Below, in pieces: positions 42,846-53,019 of a DNA stretch of 64,000 nucleotides. Made by a program: the position numbers and the translations under genes. Location of the stretch: contig NZ_JAJVKV010000001.1 of NCBI RefSeq assembly GCF_024198175.1, positions 1,973,015-2,037,014 on the forward strand. The letters run 5' to 3'. Origin of the DNA: Pyxidicoccus xibeiensis. Its GTDB lineage: Bacteria > Myxococcota > Myxococcia > Myxococcales > Myxococcaceae. The notes under the pieces were generated by a model that searched no databases, was not told the DNA's origin, and saw only the letters and a program-made list of their open reading frames with translations. Each line of letters opens with the position of its first letter. Position 1 is the first letter of the stretch.

Positions 42846-45182
42846 ATGAATGCGGGTCCCAGCCCTTCCGTGCGCCTCGTCACCGCCGTGCTCGCCGTGG
42901 CGGCGCTGGTCCTGGCGGGCGCCGCTACGCACGGGGCGTGGCGCACGCTGGGCACGCCCTTTCCCTCGCTGCTGGTCGACCCCTACGGCGCCTTCTCCTC
43001 GTTCTACCTGCCCCACTGGAACGAGCAGCGGCTGCCGGTGCGCCACCCCAATCCCGTCGTTTCCTGCGAGGGGACGCCCATCGACGCCACGGCGGCCCGC
43101 TCCGGCGTCTTCCCGGGCCAGCAGCTCCAGGACTGCGTCCGGCGCGCGCACGAGGCGGGCCGCTCCCACGTCACGCTGGAGTTCCTCCGCCGCGGGGCGC
43201 GCGTCACCCTCGAGCAGCCCGTCCGCCTCTTCGGCTCGGAGGAGTTGCTGTTCCTCTTCGTCATCTACGCGGGCGTCGGCGGCTTCCTGCTGTGGTCCGG
43301 CCTGCTCGTGCTGCTGCTCGCCAGCCGCCGCGATGGCGCGGTGGCCTACGGCGTCCTGTGCATCTCCAGCTTCGTCTTCCTGCTGACCCTCTTCGACTAC
43401 CACACGCGCGCCACGTACATGCCGCTGTTCATCGTGTCGCGGCTGGGCACGGCGGTGGGCTGCATCTGGCTGGGCTACGCCTTCCCCGAGCGGCCCGTCC
43501 GCTTCCGCCGCTTCTGGCGTGCCGGGCTCGGCGGGCTCTGCGCCGCGGCGGCCAGCGTGGCCGTGTGGCTCCTGGTCGCTCCCCACCTGGGCCTGGAGAC
43601 AGGCTGGATGCGCGCCCGCGTCAATGACTTCTCCCAGGGCTCGCTGGTCATCTGCGGCACCTCCATCCTCGCGAGGCTCCGGGGCAGCACGGGCCGGCAG
43701 CGCGCGGAGCTGCTCTCCGCCGCCTGGGGACTGGCGCTCCTCCCGGTGCTGGTGGCCGTCGGCGTCCTGTACGGCCGGGGTTTCTACCTGCTGATTCCCT
43801 GCCTCATCGCCACGCTGCCGCTGTCCATCGGCTACGGCCTCATCCGCCACAACGTCCTCGCCGTCACCGCCGTGCTCACGCGCAGGCTGATGGCGGTGCC
43901 CGTCGTCCTCGCGGCGCTGCTCGCGTCGGCCTTCACCTGGCGCGGGGCGCACCGCCTGCTCGCCACCTACGGGGTGCCGGAGGTGCTCCCCGTCATCGCC
44001 GCCGTGGCCGCTTTCGTCCTCCTGGTCCTCCTCGGCCGGCCTCTCGTCAACCGCCTCTTCTTCCCCGCCTCGCTCCAGTTCCGTCCCACCCTGGAGCAGC
44101 TCAGCGACGAGCTCGCGGCCCCGCGAGAGCCCGGCGCCATCCGTGACACCCTGGAGCGCGTGGTGCTGCGCTGGCTGCCCACGCGCAGGGTCCAGGTCCT
44201 CGACACGAAGGAGCTCGAGGCGCTGCCCCACCTGCCGCCGGACGCCACGCGGCAGCTGTGTGCCGGCGCGCATCTGTGGACCCAGGAAGGCGCCTGGCAG
44301 CGGCGGCTCCTCGTCCCCATGCGCTCGCTGGGCGAGCTGCGCGGGGTGCTGCTGCTGGCCCCCAAGCACGGGTCCGCCCTCTACACCTCCGAGGACCTGG
44401 AGCTGCTGCACACCATCGCCAGCCTCGGCGGCGTGGGGCTGCACAACACCCAGGTGCTGCACGAGCTGGACGTCCTGCGCCAGGCCCAGGTGGATGCCGC
44501 CCACGACGAGAAGCGGCTGGCCCTGGCCATGCTGAGCGCGGAGATTTCCCACGAAATCGCCTACCCGCTGAACTTCTTCCGCCACCTGCTGCGGCAGGGA
44601 GGCTCGGGGCGCTCCATCGACTCGGAGGACGTGGAAATCGGCCGCGAGGAAATCGAGCGGCTGGAGCGCATGCTCGTGTCCTTGCGCCGCCTGTCCCTGC
44701 CGCTCCCGAAGCTGGAGCCCGTCCCGGTGCTGCCCCGCGCCCGCCGCGCGCTGGACCTCATCCGCGACCAGCTGCAGGAGCGGCGCCTGTCCTGCACCAT
44801 CGACGTTCCCCCGGAGCTGACGCTGCTGGCGGAGCCGGACGCCATGGTGCAGCTCTTCGCCAACCTGCTGCGCAACGCCGCGCAGGCCGCCGGAGACGCG
44901 GGACAGCTCGGCGTGCGCGCCTGGGCGGAAGGCGCCGAGCGCGTCCTGGAGGTCTGGGACTCCGGCCCCGGCATCCCCGAGTCCGCGAGGGACACGCTCT
45001 TCGACCCCTGGGTCACCACGAAGCAGGGCGGGCTGGGGCTGGGGCTCGCCGTCACGCAGCGCATCGTCCGCCGCTTCGGCTGGAACATCTCCGTCCACCG
45101 CGAGGACGGGCGCACCTGCTTCCGCGTCCGTACCCCGCTGGACGGCAACGCCCGCACCCCGCCCCCGCAGGAGGAGGCATGA
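42846..45182 (+). CDS. Polytopic sensor histidine kinase with ComP-like layout
   Basis: 778 aa. Order: TM1 (about 10-30); an extracytoplasmic domain of about 95 residues (31-125, with a PDZ-like second half, VTLEFLRRGARVTL); about seven membrane segments (about 131-400); a GAF-like domain (about 430-545); HisKA-like dimerisation helices with phosphohistidine H569 in EISHEIAYPL; and HATPase_c with LLRNAAQAA (N-box), DSGPGIPE and GGLGLGLAVTQR. Bacillus ComP has the same order of TM, PDZ-like loop, seven TM and GAF-like linker, though its kinase core is a different subtype. The stop overlaps the regulator's start by four bases (ATGA), so kinase and regulator are a pair. Ligand unknown. Confidence 0.9.
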   Translation: MNAGPSPSVRLVTAVLAVAALVLAGAATHGAWRTLGTPFPSLLVDPYGAFSSFYLPHWNEQRLPVRHPNPVVSCEGTPIDATAARSGVFPGQQLQDCVRRAHEAGRSHVTLEFLRRGARVTLEQPVRLFGSEELLFLFVIYAGVGGFLLWSGLLVLLLASRRDGAVAYGVLCISSFVFLLTLFDYHTRATYMPLFIVSRLGTAVGCIWLGYAFPERPVRFRRFWRAGLGGLCAAAASVAVWLLVAPHLGLETGWMRARVNDFSQGSLVICGTSILARLRGSTGRQRAELLSAAWGLALLPVLVAVGVLYGRGFYLLIPCLIATLPLSIGYGLIRHNVLAVTAVLTRRLMAVPVVLAALLASAFTWRGAHRLLATYGVPEVLPVIAAVAAFVLLVLLGRPLVNRLFFPASLQFRPTLEQLSDELAAPREPGAIRDTLERVVLRWLPTRRVQVLDTKELEALPHLPPDATRQLCAGAHLWTQEGAWQRRLLVPMRSLGELRGVLLLAPKHGSALYTSEDLELLHTIASLGGVGLHNTQVLHELDVLRQAQVDAAHDEKRLALAMLSAEISHEIAYPLNFFRHLLRQGGSGRSIDSEDVEIGREEIERLERMLVSLRRLSLPLPKLEPVPVLPRARRALDLIRDQLQERRLSCTIDVPPELTLLAEPDAMVQLFANLLRNAAQAAGDAGQLGVRAWAEGAERVLEVWDSGPGIPESARDTLFDPWVTTKQGGLGLGLAVTQRIVRRFGWNISVHREDGRTCFRVRTPLDGNARTPPPQEEA

Positions 45183-46576
45183 AAATCCTCATCATCGACG
45201 ACCAGCGCAGCGCGCGCCGCGTCCTGACGAGCGTGCTGTCACCCATGCGGGACGTGGAGCTGCGCGAGGCGTCCAGCCTGGCCGAGGCGCGCAAGGTGCT
45301 CGCGGACGAGCCGGTGGACGTGGCCCTGGTGGACATCCGCCTGGACTCCGACGCGCGCAACCGCGACGGCCTCACGCTCATCGAGGAGATTCGCCGCAAG
45401 ACGAGCGCGGTGCCCATCGTGGTGACGGTGTCCAGCGAGATGACGGAGATTCGGACCGCCATGCGCCTGGGCGCGTACGACTACGTCCTCAAGGACGAGC
45501 TGTGCGAGGAGCTCATCGTCCCCATCCTCGAGGGGCTGAGAGACAGGCGCAAGCTGGAGCACGAGGTGCGGGTGCTGCGCGCCCGTGTCACCCCCGAGGT
45601 GCTGCCCGCGGGCATGGTGGGCACCTCCGAGGCCATGCAGCGGCTGCTGTCCGTGGTGCGGCGCGTGGCGCTGTCGGACCGGCCCGCGCTGGTGACGGGG
45701 CCCACCGGCTCCGGCAAGGAGCTGGTGGCGCGCGCGCTCCACACGCTGGGACCCCAGCCAGAGTCGCAGTGGCTGGACGTCAACTGCGGCGCCATTCCCG
45801 AGCACCTCATGGAGTCCCAGCTCTTCGGCCACGAGAGAGGCGCCTTCACCGGGGCGGAGAAGCGGCAGGAGGGGTTCCTGACAGTGGTGGGGCAGGGGAC
45901 GCTGTTCCTGGATGAAATCGCCGAGCTGCCCCTGAGCCTCCAGGCCAAGCTGCTGCGGGTGCTGGAGACGGGCGTCTTCCGCCGGGTGGGCTCCACGGAG
46001 GACCTCGCCTTCCAGGGTCGCGTGGTGGCCGCCACTCACGCGGACCTGGAGGACCGGGTGCGCCGGCGGGAGTTTCGCGAGGACCTGTACTACCGCCTGG
46101 CGGTGCTGGAGGTGCAGGTGCCCCCGCTGGAGGAGCGCCGCGAGGACATTCCCGCGCTGCTGGCCCACTTCGCGGGCCGCCAGCGCCGGCAGCTCCGCTT
46201 CTCCGCCGAGGCCGTAGAGGTGCTGACGCGCGCGAGCTGGCCGGGCAACGTGCGCCAGCTGCGCACGCTGGTGGACCGGCTGGCCGTCTTCGCCGAGGAC
46301 GACCTGGTGACGCCGCAGGCCCTGGCCGTGCTGCCGGGGCGCGAGCGGCGCAACGTGCCCGCGGAGGACCCGGTGAAGCAGCTCGCGCGGGCCGTCCTGC
46401 GGCTGCCGGAAGCGGGGGACAAGCTGGAGCACCTCGAGCAGGTGCTGATTGCCGAGGCCATGTCCCTGGCAGAGGGCAACAAGAGTGCCGCGGCGCGGCT
46501 GCTGGGCGTGCACCGCAAGGCCATCGAGCGCCGGTTGGGAAGACGGGACGGAGGTGACGGCGAGCCCGAGGCCTAG
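45179..46576 (+). CDS. NtrC-family sigma-54 activator response regulator
   Basis: 465 aa. An N-terminal receiver (acceptor D52 in ALVDIRLDS, conserved lysine in YVLKDEL), then an AAA+ domain with Walker A GPTGSGKE, GAFTGA at 221-226 (the loop that contacts sigma-54) and Walker B LFLDEIAELP, and a Fis-type helix-turn-helix at the end (NKSAAARLLGVHRKAIERRL). Phosphorylated oligomers should bind upstream palindromes and open -24/-12 promoters. The ATGA overlap with the kinase gene makes that kinase its partner. The operon's own promoter at 41062 is of the sigma-54 type with two symmetric sites upstream, so positive autoregulation is the simplest reading. Start chosen at the ATG giving MKILIIDDQ. 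Confidence 0.95.
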   Translation: MKILIIDDQRSARRVLTSVLSPMRDVELREASSLAEARKVLADEPVDVALVDIRLDSDARNRDGLTLIEEIRRKTSAVPIVVTVSSEMTEIRTAMRLGAYDYVLKDELCEELIVPILEGLRDRRKLEHEVRVLRARVTPEVLPAGMVGTSEAMQRLLSVVRRVALSDRPALVTGPTGSGKELVARALHTLGPQPESQWLDVNCGAIPEHLMESQLFGHERGAFTGAEKRQEGFLTVVGQGTLFLDEIAELPLSLQAKLLRVLETGVFRRVGSTEDLAFQGRVVAATHADLEDRVRRREFREDLYYRLAVLEVQVPPLEERREDIPALLAHFAGRQRRQLRFSAEAVEVLTRASWPGNVRQLRTLVDRLAVFAEDDLVTPQALAVLPGRERRNVPAEDPVKQLARAVLRLPEAGDKLEHLEQVLIAEAMSLAEGNKSAAARLLGVHRKAIERRLGRRDGGDGEPEA

Positions 46577-46737
46577 CCTCGGCCTGGCTGCCCGGAATCG
46601 TCCACTCCGGTCAGCAGGCTGGCCGGTTCCGCCCTCTGGCTGTGAAGGGCTCTCAGCGGAACCCCTCGCGGCATGGGCATTGCTGAAGGCCTGGGCGGGG
46701 AGCGCGATGCCCGCGCTCCGGACCCGAGGAATCCATC

Positions 46738-47052
46738 GTGCAAACCACGCGGCTCATCGATGTGAACACACTCACCGAGAAGCTGACGGACGAAAGCTTC
46801 CTTCAGCTCGCGAAGCAGTCCCCTGAGATGGCGGTCAAGAGCATCACCGAGAACCCACTGAACTCTGACAAGTGGATCTACCGGACGGTGGTGGCCATCC
46901 TCGGTGTCATCTCGCTGACCGCGCTCGTGGGCGGCCTGCTGCTCGCCTATCGAAGCGAGCCCCGGGAGATTCCGCAGATGCTGGTGGCGCTGGGCTCCAC
47001 CGCCGTCGGCGCCCTGGCGGGGTTGCTGGCCCCGTCCCCCCGGGAGTCGTGA
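46738..47052 (+). CDS. Small two-helix membrane protein, unknown
   Basis: 104 aa from a GTG start with GAGGAA upstream. A soluble helical N-terminus (LTEKLTDESFLQLAKQ) is followed by two membrane segments, VVAILGVISLTALVGGLLLAY and MLVALGSTAVGALAGLL, separated by a short charged turn. No family recognised. It stands alone after the sigma-54 regulator (161-bp gap) and is convergent with the VWA gene, whose stop is three bases away. Third-position GC bias supports real coding. Confidence 0.65.
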   Translation: MQTTRLIDVNTLTEKLTDESFLQLAKQSPEMAVKSITENPLNSDKWIYRTVVAILGVISLTALVGGLLLAYRSEPREIPQMLVALGSTAVGALAGLLAPSPRES

Positions 47053-47055
47053 CGC

Positions 47056-48261
47056 CTACCGCCGCGCCATGGCGCCCTTCACGGTGCGCCCGCGCGTCAG
47101 GTGCGTGACGGCCTCGCCCAGGCCCTCGACGGTGAGGGGGAACATGGGGAAGACGCGAGCGATGACGGAGATGGTGCCCGAGCGCCACACGCCCATGGGC
47201 TCGGGGTTGAGCCACACGTTGCGCTCGAAGTGCTGGGCCAGCTGCATCAGCCACGTCAGCCCTTCCTGCCCGTCCGCCTTGTAGTGCCCGTCCGCGTCGG
47301 TGCGGATGGACAGCTCGTACGGGGCCATGGACGCATCGCCCACCATGACCAGCTTGTGGTGCCGCCCCACCTGCGCGACCAGCTCCGGAACCGTCATTCC
47401 TCCCGTGAGCTGCGGCGTGGCGTACAGCTTCCCGTACACGCAGTTGTGGAAGTAGTACGTCCGCAGCTCCTTGAAGTGCGTCGCGTGGCTCGCCGCGCTG
47501 AACAGGCGGCTCATCACGGCCGCGTACGGGTCCATGGAGCCGCCCACGTCCATGGCCAGCACCACGCGCGTGTTGGGCCGGCGCGGCGGCCGCGTCACCA
47601 CCTCCAGCTCGCCCGCGTTCTTCGCGGTGGCGGCGATGGACTCGTCCACGTCCAGCTCGTCCGGCGCGCCGTCGCGGGCAAACGCCCGCAGCTTGCGCAG
47701 CGCCACCGCGAGCTGCCGCGTGTCCAGCACCAGGTCATCCCGGTAGCCCGCGTACCGGCGCGCGCCCGCCTGCATCAGCGCCATGCCCTGCCGGCCGCCC
47801 TTGCCGCCCACGCGGATGCCCTCGCGTGCGAAGCCGCCGTTGCCGAAGGGAGACGCGCCGCCCGTGCCAATCCACCGGTTGCCGCCGTCGTGGCGCTCCT
47901 GCTGCTCGCGCAGGCGCTCCTCGAACATCCGGCGAATCTCCTCCGGGTCCAGCGCCTCCAGCAGCGCGATTTCCTCCGGCGTCAAATCGCGCCGCTCGCG
48001 CGCGTCCTCCAGCCAGGACAGCAGCTCCTGCGTCAGCTCCAGGCCCGCGGTCTCCACGCCCTTGAAGTGCGCGAGGAACGCCTGGTCGAACGTGTCCAGC
48101 TGCGTCTCCGAGTGGACCAGGAGCGCGCGCGCCACGTGGTAGAAGCCGTCCAGGCTGCTGTCGTGGAGCCCGGCCTTCAGCGCTCCCGCCAGCGCGAGCG
48201 CCTCCTGCGCGCCCACCTTCACGCCCCGCCGGCGCAGCTCGTAGAAGAATGGCAGGAACAT
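47056..48261 (-). CDS. VWA-domain protein, CoxE-like
   Basis: 401 aa. The N-terminal half is helical and charged (LEALDPEEIRRMFEERL). The C-terminal half is a von Willebrand A fold with a metal site reading AMDVGGSMD, a variant of DxSxS in which the first serine is glycine. It then has TYYFHNCVYGKLY and LVMVGDASMAPYE, as in CoxE-type proteins. It is 11 bp downstream of a MoxR ATPase, and such pairs act together as chaperones that insert metals or remodel protein complexes. No target enzyme is adjacent. The start is the ATG at 48261 just after the ATPase; the open frame extends inside the ATPase gene but lacks coding bias. Confidence 0.88.
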   Translation of the reverse strand: MFLPFFYELRRRGVKVGAQEALALAGALKAGLHDSSLDGFYHVARALLVHSETQLDTFDQAFLAHFKGVETAGLELTQELLSWLEDARERRDLTPEEIALLEALDPEEIRRMFEERLREQQERHDGGNRWIGTGGASPFGNGGFAREGIRVGGKGGRQGMALMQAGARRYAGYRDDLVLDTRQLAVALRKLRAFARDGAPDELDVDESIAATAKNAGELEVVTRPPRRPNTRVVLAMDVGGSMDPYAAVMSRLFSAASHATHFKELRTYYFHNCVYGKLYATPQLTGGMTVPELVAQVGRHHKLVMVGDASMAPYELSIRTDADGHYKADGQEGLTWLMQLAQHFERNVWLNPEPMGVWRSGTISVIARVFPMFPLTVEGLGEAVTHLTRGRTVKGAMARR

Positions 48262-48272
48262 GGCGCTCTCCC

Positions 48273-49121
48273 TCAGGCCCGGGGCCGGCGGCCGCGCCCG
48301 AAGGCCTCGGCCACGGAGACGAGGTCCTGCTCCTTCTTCAGCAGTGCGCCCAGGTAGGGCAGGCTCTCGTCGAGCTTCAGCTCGGTGATGCCCTGGGACT
48401 TGAGCACGGCAATCCAGTCGATGAGCTCGCTGGTGGAGGGCCGCTTGCGCAGGCGGGTGAAGCCGCGCAGCTCGTAGAAGACCTTCATCGCCTGCTCGGC
48501 CAGCGTGGCGTCCAGCTCCGGGTGGTGCACGGAGACGATGCGGCGCATGAGCTCCGCGTCCGGGAAGTCGATGAAGTGGAAGACGCACCGGCGCAGGAAG
48601 GCGTCCGGCAGCTCCTTCTCGTTGTTGGACGTAATCACCACCACGGGGCGGTGCTTCGCCACCACCTCGTCGCCCGTCTCGGTGACGCGGAAGCGCATCC
48701 GGTCCAGCTCGTGGAGCAGGTCGTTGGGGAACTCGAGGTCCGCCTTGTCCACCTCGTCGATGAGGAGCACCACGCGCTCGGGCGCGGAGAACGCCTCGCC
48801 CAGCGGGCCCTGGCGGATGTACCGGCGGATATCCCTTACGTCCCCGTCGCCGAAGCGCGAGTCGTACAGGCGCTGCACGGTGTCGTAGACGTAGAGGCCG
48901 TCCTGGGCGCGGGTGGTGCTCTTCACGTGCCAGGTGAGCAGCCGGTGGCCCAGCGCCTGGGCGATGGCCTCGGCCAGCAGCGTCTTGCCGGTGCCGGGCT
49001 CGCCCTTCACCAGCAGGGGCCGCTGGAGCGTCAGCGCGCAGTTGACCGCGGCCTGGAGGCCCTCGTTGGTCAGGTAGGTATCAGTGCCTCGGAAGCGGAC
49101 GGGGGTGGGGACCGGAGTCAT
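48273..49121 (-). CDS. MoxR-family AAA+ ATPase
   Basis: 282 aa. AAA+ core: Walker A GEPGTGKTLL, Walker B VVLLIDEVDKAD, sensor 1 VVITSNNEKELPDAFLRRC and a lid helix region (GFTRLRKRPSTSELIDWI) with sensor 2. The pattern is that of MoxR/CoxD ATPases, which work with VWA proteins to mature complexes. The next gene (11 bp) encodes that VWA partner, so the two form one operon. Downstream function unknown. Confidence 0.93.
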   Translation of the reverse strand: MTPVPTPVRFRGTDTYLTNEGLQAAVNCALTLQRPLLVKGEPGTGKTLLAEAIAQALGHRLLTWHVKSTTRAQDGLYVYDTVQRLYDSRFGDGDVRDIRRYIRQGPLGEAFSAPERVVLLIDEVDKADLEFPNDLLHELDRMRFRVTETGDEVVAKHRPVVVITSNNEKELPDAFLRRCVFHFIDFPDAELMRRIVSVHHPELDATLAEQAMKVFYELRGFTRLRKRPSTSELIDWIAVLKSQGITELKLDESLPYLGALLKKEQDLVSVAEAFGRGRRPRA

Positions 49122-49336
49122 GGCCCGCCTCCTTTAACATCCACCGGGCTGCCGCGGGGGGCCTGTGCGTCCCGTGCCCGGTTGCGGGCGTCCCAGCCCC
49201 CTCGTCTGCCCTCCTGAAGGGCGTCAGACCGAACCGGTAGGCTCGTCCGTATGAAGCAAGCGAGCCGGCGGCATTTCCGCAAGGAACGCCGCCTGGCGCG
49301 TCCTGGAGTCAGGGCCGGTTGCTTGCTGGAGGCGTC

Positions 49337-49513
49337 GTGGGTCACCCATTCGTTCCGACACTGCTGGTGGTCTGGGCGCTCTCGATGGCGGTGCGCTCCT
49401 GCGCCGTGACGGCGGCCACCCAGCCGCCCGAGCCCGAGGCGGTACAGCCCGTAGCGGCCCCGGTGACGGAGAACGAGCCGGCACCTGCTTCCGTGCCCCA
49501 TGTCCGCGGCTGA
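49337..49513 (+). CDS. Possible small membrane-anchored peptide
   Basis: 58 aa from a GTG start with GGAGG four bases upstream. One hydrophobic segment (FVPTLLVVWALSMAV) precedes a Pro/Glu/Ala-rich tail. Third codon positions are almost all G or C, as in the real genes here, but the frame is short and no homology is apparent. It sits in the gap between the divergent MoxR gene and the H1-like gene. Confidence 0.4.
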   Translation: MGHPFVPTLLVVWALSMAVRSCAVTAATQPPEPEAVQPVAAPVTENEPAPASVPHVRG

Positions 49514-49577
49514 CCGCGCGGGTCACCTGGGACGCCCCACCCGGGGGGATGTATGGCTTCGCCCGCTGGCGAACCGT

Positions 49578-49593
49578 TGGCGTGGGCCCTGCA
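49578..49593 (+). promoter_or_regulatory. Candidate sigma-54 promoter before the H1-like gene
   Basis: TGGCGTGGGCCCTGCA keeps GG-N10-GC and TGCA at -12. The start site would be near 49605, 36 bases before the ATG. In such GC-rich DNA a match of this quality could be chance, and no palindromes were found upstream. Confidence 0.35.
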
Positions 49594-49639
49594 ATGAATT
49601 TCACGCACGTCACCTGTATCGGGCGTGTATCCTCCCGCA

Positions 49640-50422
49640 ATGGACCTTGCGAATGCCCTTGGGGAGATGTTCCGGCGCGAGCTGCAGTCGCAGTTGGCCC
49701 CGCTGCAGGCGGCCGTCCGCCGGATGGACGACGGCCTGGAAGCCCTGGAGCTGCTGCGCACGGCGACGTACCGCCTGGCGCCACTGACCAGTCGGCTCGG
49801 CGCCCTTGCGGGCGTGCGGCCCGCGGAGACGCTGGCGCCGGTAGCTCGTCGGGGCCCTGGGCGTCCCCGGAAGCTGAACGCCGCGGTGCCGGCGAAGGTG
49901 ACCGTGGCGAAGGGGCCGGCGCCTCGTGCGAGCGCGGACAGTGGTGCGCGGGCCTGCGCCGTGAAGGGGTGCGAGCGCCCGAGCCGCTCGAAGGGCTACT
50001 GCTCGGCGCACTACCAGAAGCTGCGGCTGCTGATGCGCACCAACCGCCGGCCCACGGCGTGGGTGGACGACGCGGCGCCGCAGTCCGTGGAGGAAGTGAA
50101 GCTGCCGCGCGGGCGCGCCGCCAGCAAGGCGCTGAAGGAGGCCGCGAGGCCGGCGCCCCGGACCGCTCGCGTGGCCGAGCCTCCCAGGGCGCCCGTGAAG
50201 GCCAAGACGCCAGCGAGGGCCAAGGCCCCGGCGAAGGCCAAGGCCCCGGCGAAGCAGGCCCGGGCCAGCAAGACGCCAGCGAAGGCCAAGGCTCCGGCGA
50301 AGGCCAAGGCCCCGGCGAAGCAGGCCCGGGCCAGCAAGACGCCGGCGAAGCAGGCCCGCGCCAAGGCCCCGAGCAAGGCGAAGGCACCGGCGGGCAAGAA
50401 GGGCCGGGCGTCCTCGCGCTGA
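49640..50422 (+). CDS. Histone H1-like basic protein with AT-hook and zinc-finger-like motif
   Basis: 260 aa. The first 60 residues are helical (LANALGEMFRRELQSQL). Then comes an AT-hook-like GRPRK, followed by a Cys/His cluster CAVKGCERPSRSKGYCSAHY, which looks like a small zinc-binding knuckle. From about residue 175 to the end the protein is Lys/Ala/Pro-rich (AKAPAKAK, KQARASKTPA) like the tail of eukaryotic histone H1, encoded by imperfect 18-36-bp repeats. Such proteins bind DNA non-specifically and compact or regulate it, as known for H1-like and HMG-like proteins of myxobacteria. ATG 49640 is preferred to the GTG at 49625. Confidence 0.78.
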   Translation: MDLANALGEMFRRELQSQLAPLQAAVRRMDDGLEALELLRTATYRLAPLTSRLGALAGVRPAETLAPVARRGPGRPRKLNAAVPAKVTVAKGPAPRASADSGARACAVKGCERPSRSKGYCSAHYQKLRLLMRTNRRPTAWVDDAAPQSVEEVKLPRGRAASKALKEAARPAPRTARVAEPPRAPVKAKTPARAKAPAKAKAPAKQARASKTPAKAKAPAKAKAPAKQARASKTPAKQARAKAPSKAKAPAGKKGRASSR

Positions 50423-50643
50423 GGTGGGCGGTGGCCGCGTCCGCCTCCGGGCGGGCGCTGGACCTGCCACATCCAGCACTGATTCGAGGAGTGGACAGGG
50501 GGCCTGGCCGCGAGGGCTGACGGGCGCTCCTGGTGGATGGACCTGGGGAATCCGAGGGTGCGCTCCAGGCGAGCGGCCCGCTCCTGGACATCCGTGCTCG
50601 CGCAGTCGTTGACAGTGCCCGGGCGGAATGGGATTCGGGCCGC

Positions 50644-51159
50644 ATGAGCGAGCAAGGCTATCCGGTCACCGTGGCGGTGCGGCGCCCCGATGGGCGAGTG
50701 GAGCAGGTGCGTGTGGGCACGGCGTTCAAGAACGACGAGGGCTTCACGCTGAAGCTGGGAGAGATGTCGATTGGTGGAGCGCCGGACGCGGCGGCCGCGG
50801 CTCCGCGCCGGGCGGCGGCCCCCGCGGGCGGTGGCGGCGGCGATGGGATGGTGTTCCCCAACTACGGTCGCAGCAAGGGCGCGCCCATCGTTGGCGCGAC
50901 GATGCAGGACCTGGAGTTCTACGCCAACGGCGCGCGGCGCTCGCTGAATGACCCGAGCAAGTCACGCTGGCACGACAAGGAGCGCCAGCTCCTGTCCGCC
51001 ATCGAGGCGGAGATGGCGCGCCAGCAGGGCGGCGGCGGTGGCGGCGGCGACAGCTACGGGGGCGGTGGTGGCGGCCGGGGTGGCAGTGGCGGCCGGGGTG
51101 GGGGATACGGCGACGACGACATCCCCCCGCCGGGCGACGACGACAACATCCCGTTCTGA
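50644..51159 (+). CDS. Orphan protein with SSB-type acidic C-terminal tip
   Basis: 171 aa. The N-terminal 45 residues form a small beta-rich unit (YPVTVAVRRPDGRVEQV, FTLKLGEMSIG). A central segment (about 75-128) contains NYGRSKGAPIVGATMQDLEFY, then a basic helix with SRWHDKERQLLSAIEAEM. Residues about 130-155 are almost all glycine, a flexible linker. The end, DDDIPPPGDDDNIPF, copies the acidic tip of bacterial single-stranded DNA-binding proteins (DDDIPF), which recruits repair and replication enzymes. There is no recognisable OB fold. It may use the SSB-style tail to reach the same partners or compete with SSB. TTGACA stands at 50609, but a good -10 was not found. Confidence 0.75.
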   Translation: MSEQGYPVTVAVRRPDGRVEQVRVGTAFKNDEGFTLKLGEMSIGGAPDAAAAAPRRAAAPAGGGGGDGMVFPNYGRSKGAPIVGATMQDLEFYANGARRSLNDPSKSRWHDKERQLLSAIEAEMARQQGGGGGGGDSYGGGGGGRGGSGGRGGGYGDDDIPPPGDDDNIPF

Positions 51160-51180
51160 GTCACGCGCAGGGAAGCCCGT

Positions 51181-51207
51181 GCCCCCTTCCATATAGAGGA
51201 GGGGGGC
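51181..51207. terminator. Probable bidirectional terminator hairpin
   Basis: A 10-bp stem with one wobble pair (GCCCCCTTCC, 51181-51190, against 51198-51207) and a loop of seven lies 22 bases after the plus-strand gene and before the convergent kinase gene end. There is no T-tract, so efficiency is uncertain. Confidence 0.45.
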
Positions 51208-51330
51208 GGGCAGCTCGGCCGGCGGAGCAGGGCGTCGGCTCCTGTTCGAGGCTGGCCGGGCCCCATTGCCGTCCCGCGGCCCACAGGTGAACGAGCGTTG
51301 GACGGAGCCTCGGAGGCACGCCGCTCCTCT

Positions 51331-53019
<1,689 letters not shown>

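Noticed and set aside
41115..45098. Long antisense open frame (over 1300 codons) across the kinase operon
   Set aside because: It is the complement of four well-supported genes; such long antisense frames are normal in 70% GC DNA, and the translation is low-complexity Arg/Gly/Gln-rich.
50609..50644. TTGACA as the -35 of a promoter for the SSB-tail gene
   Set aside because: No acceptable -10 at 16-18 bp, and the implied start would lie at or inside the start codon.
49224..50655. A minus-strand frame of over 450 codons opposite the H1-like gene
   Set aside because: Its Pro/Ser/Ala/Arg composition mirrors the Lys/Ala repeats of the plus-strand gene.
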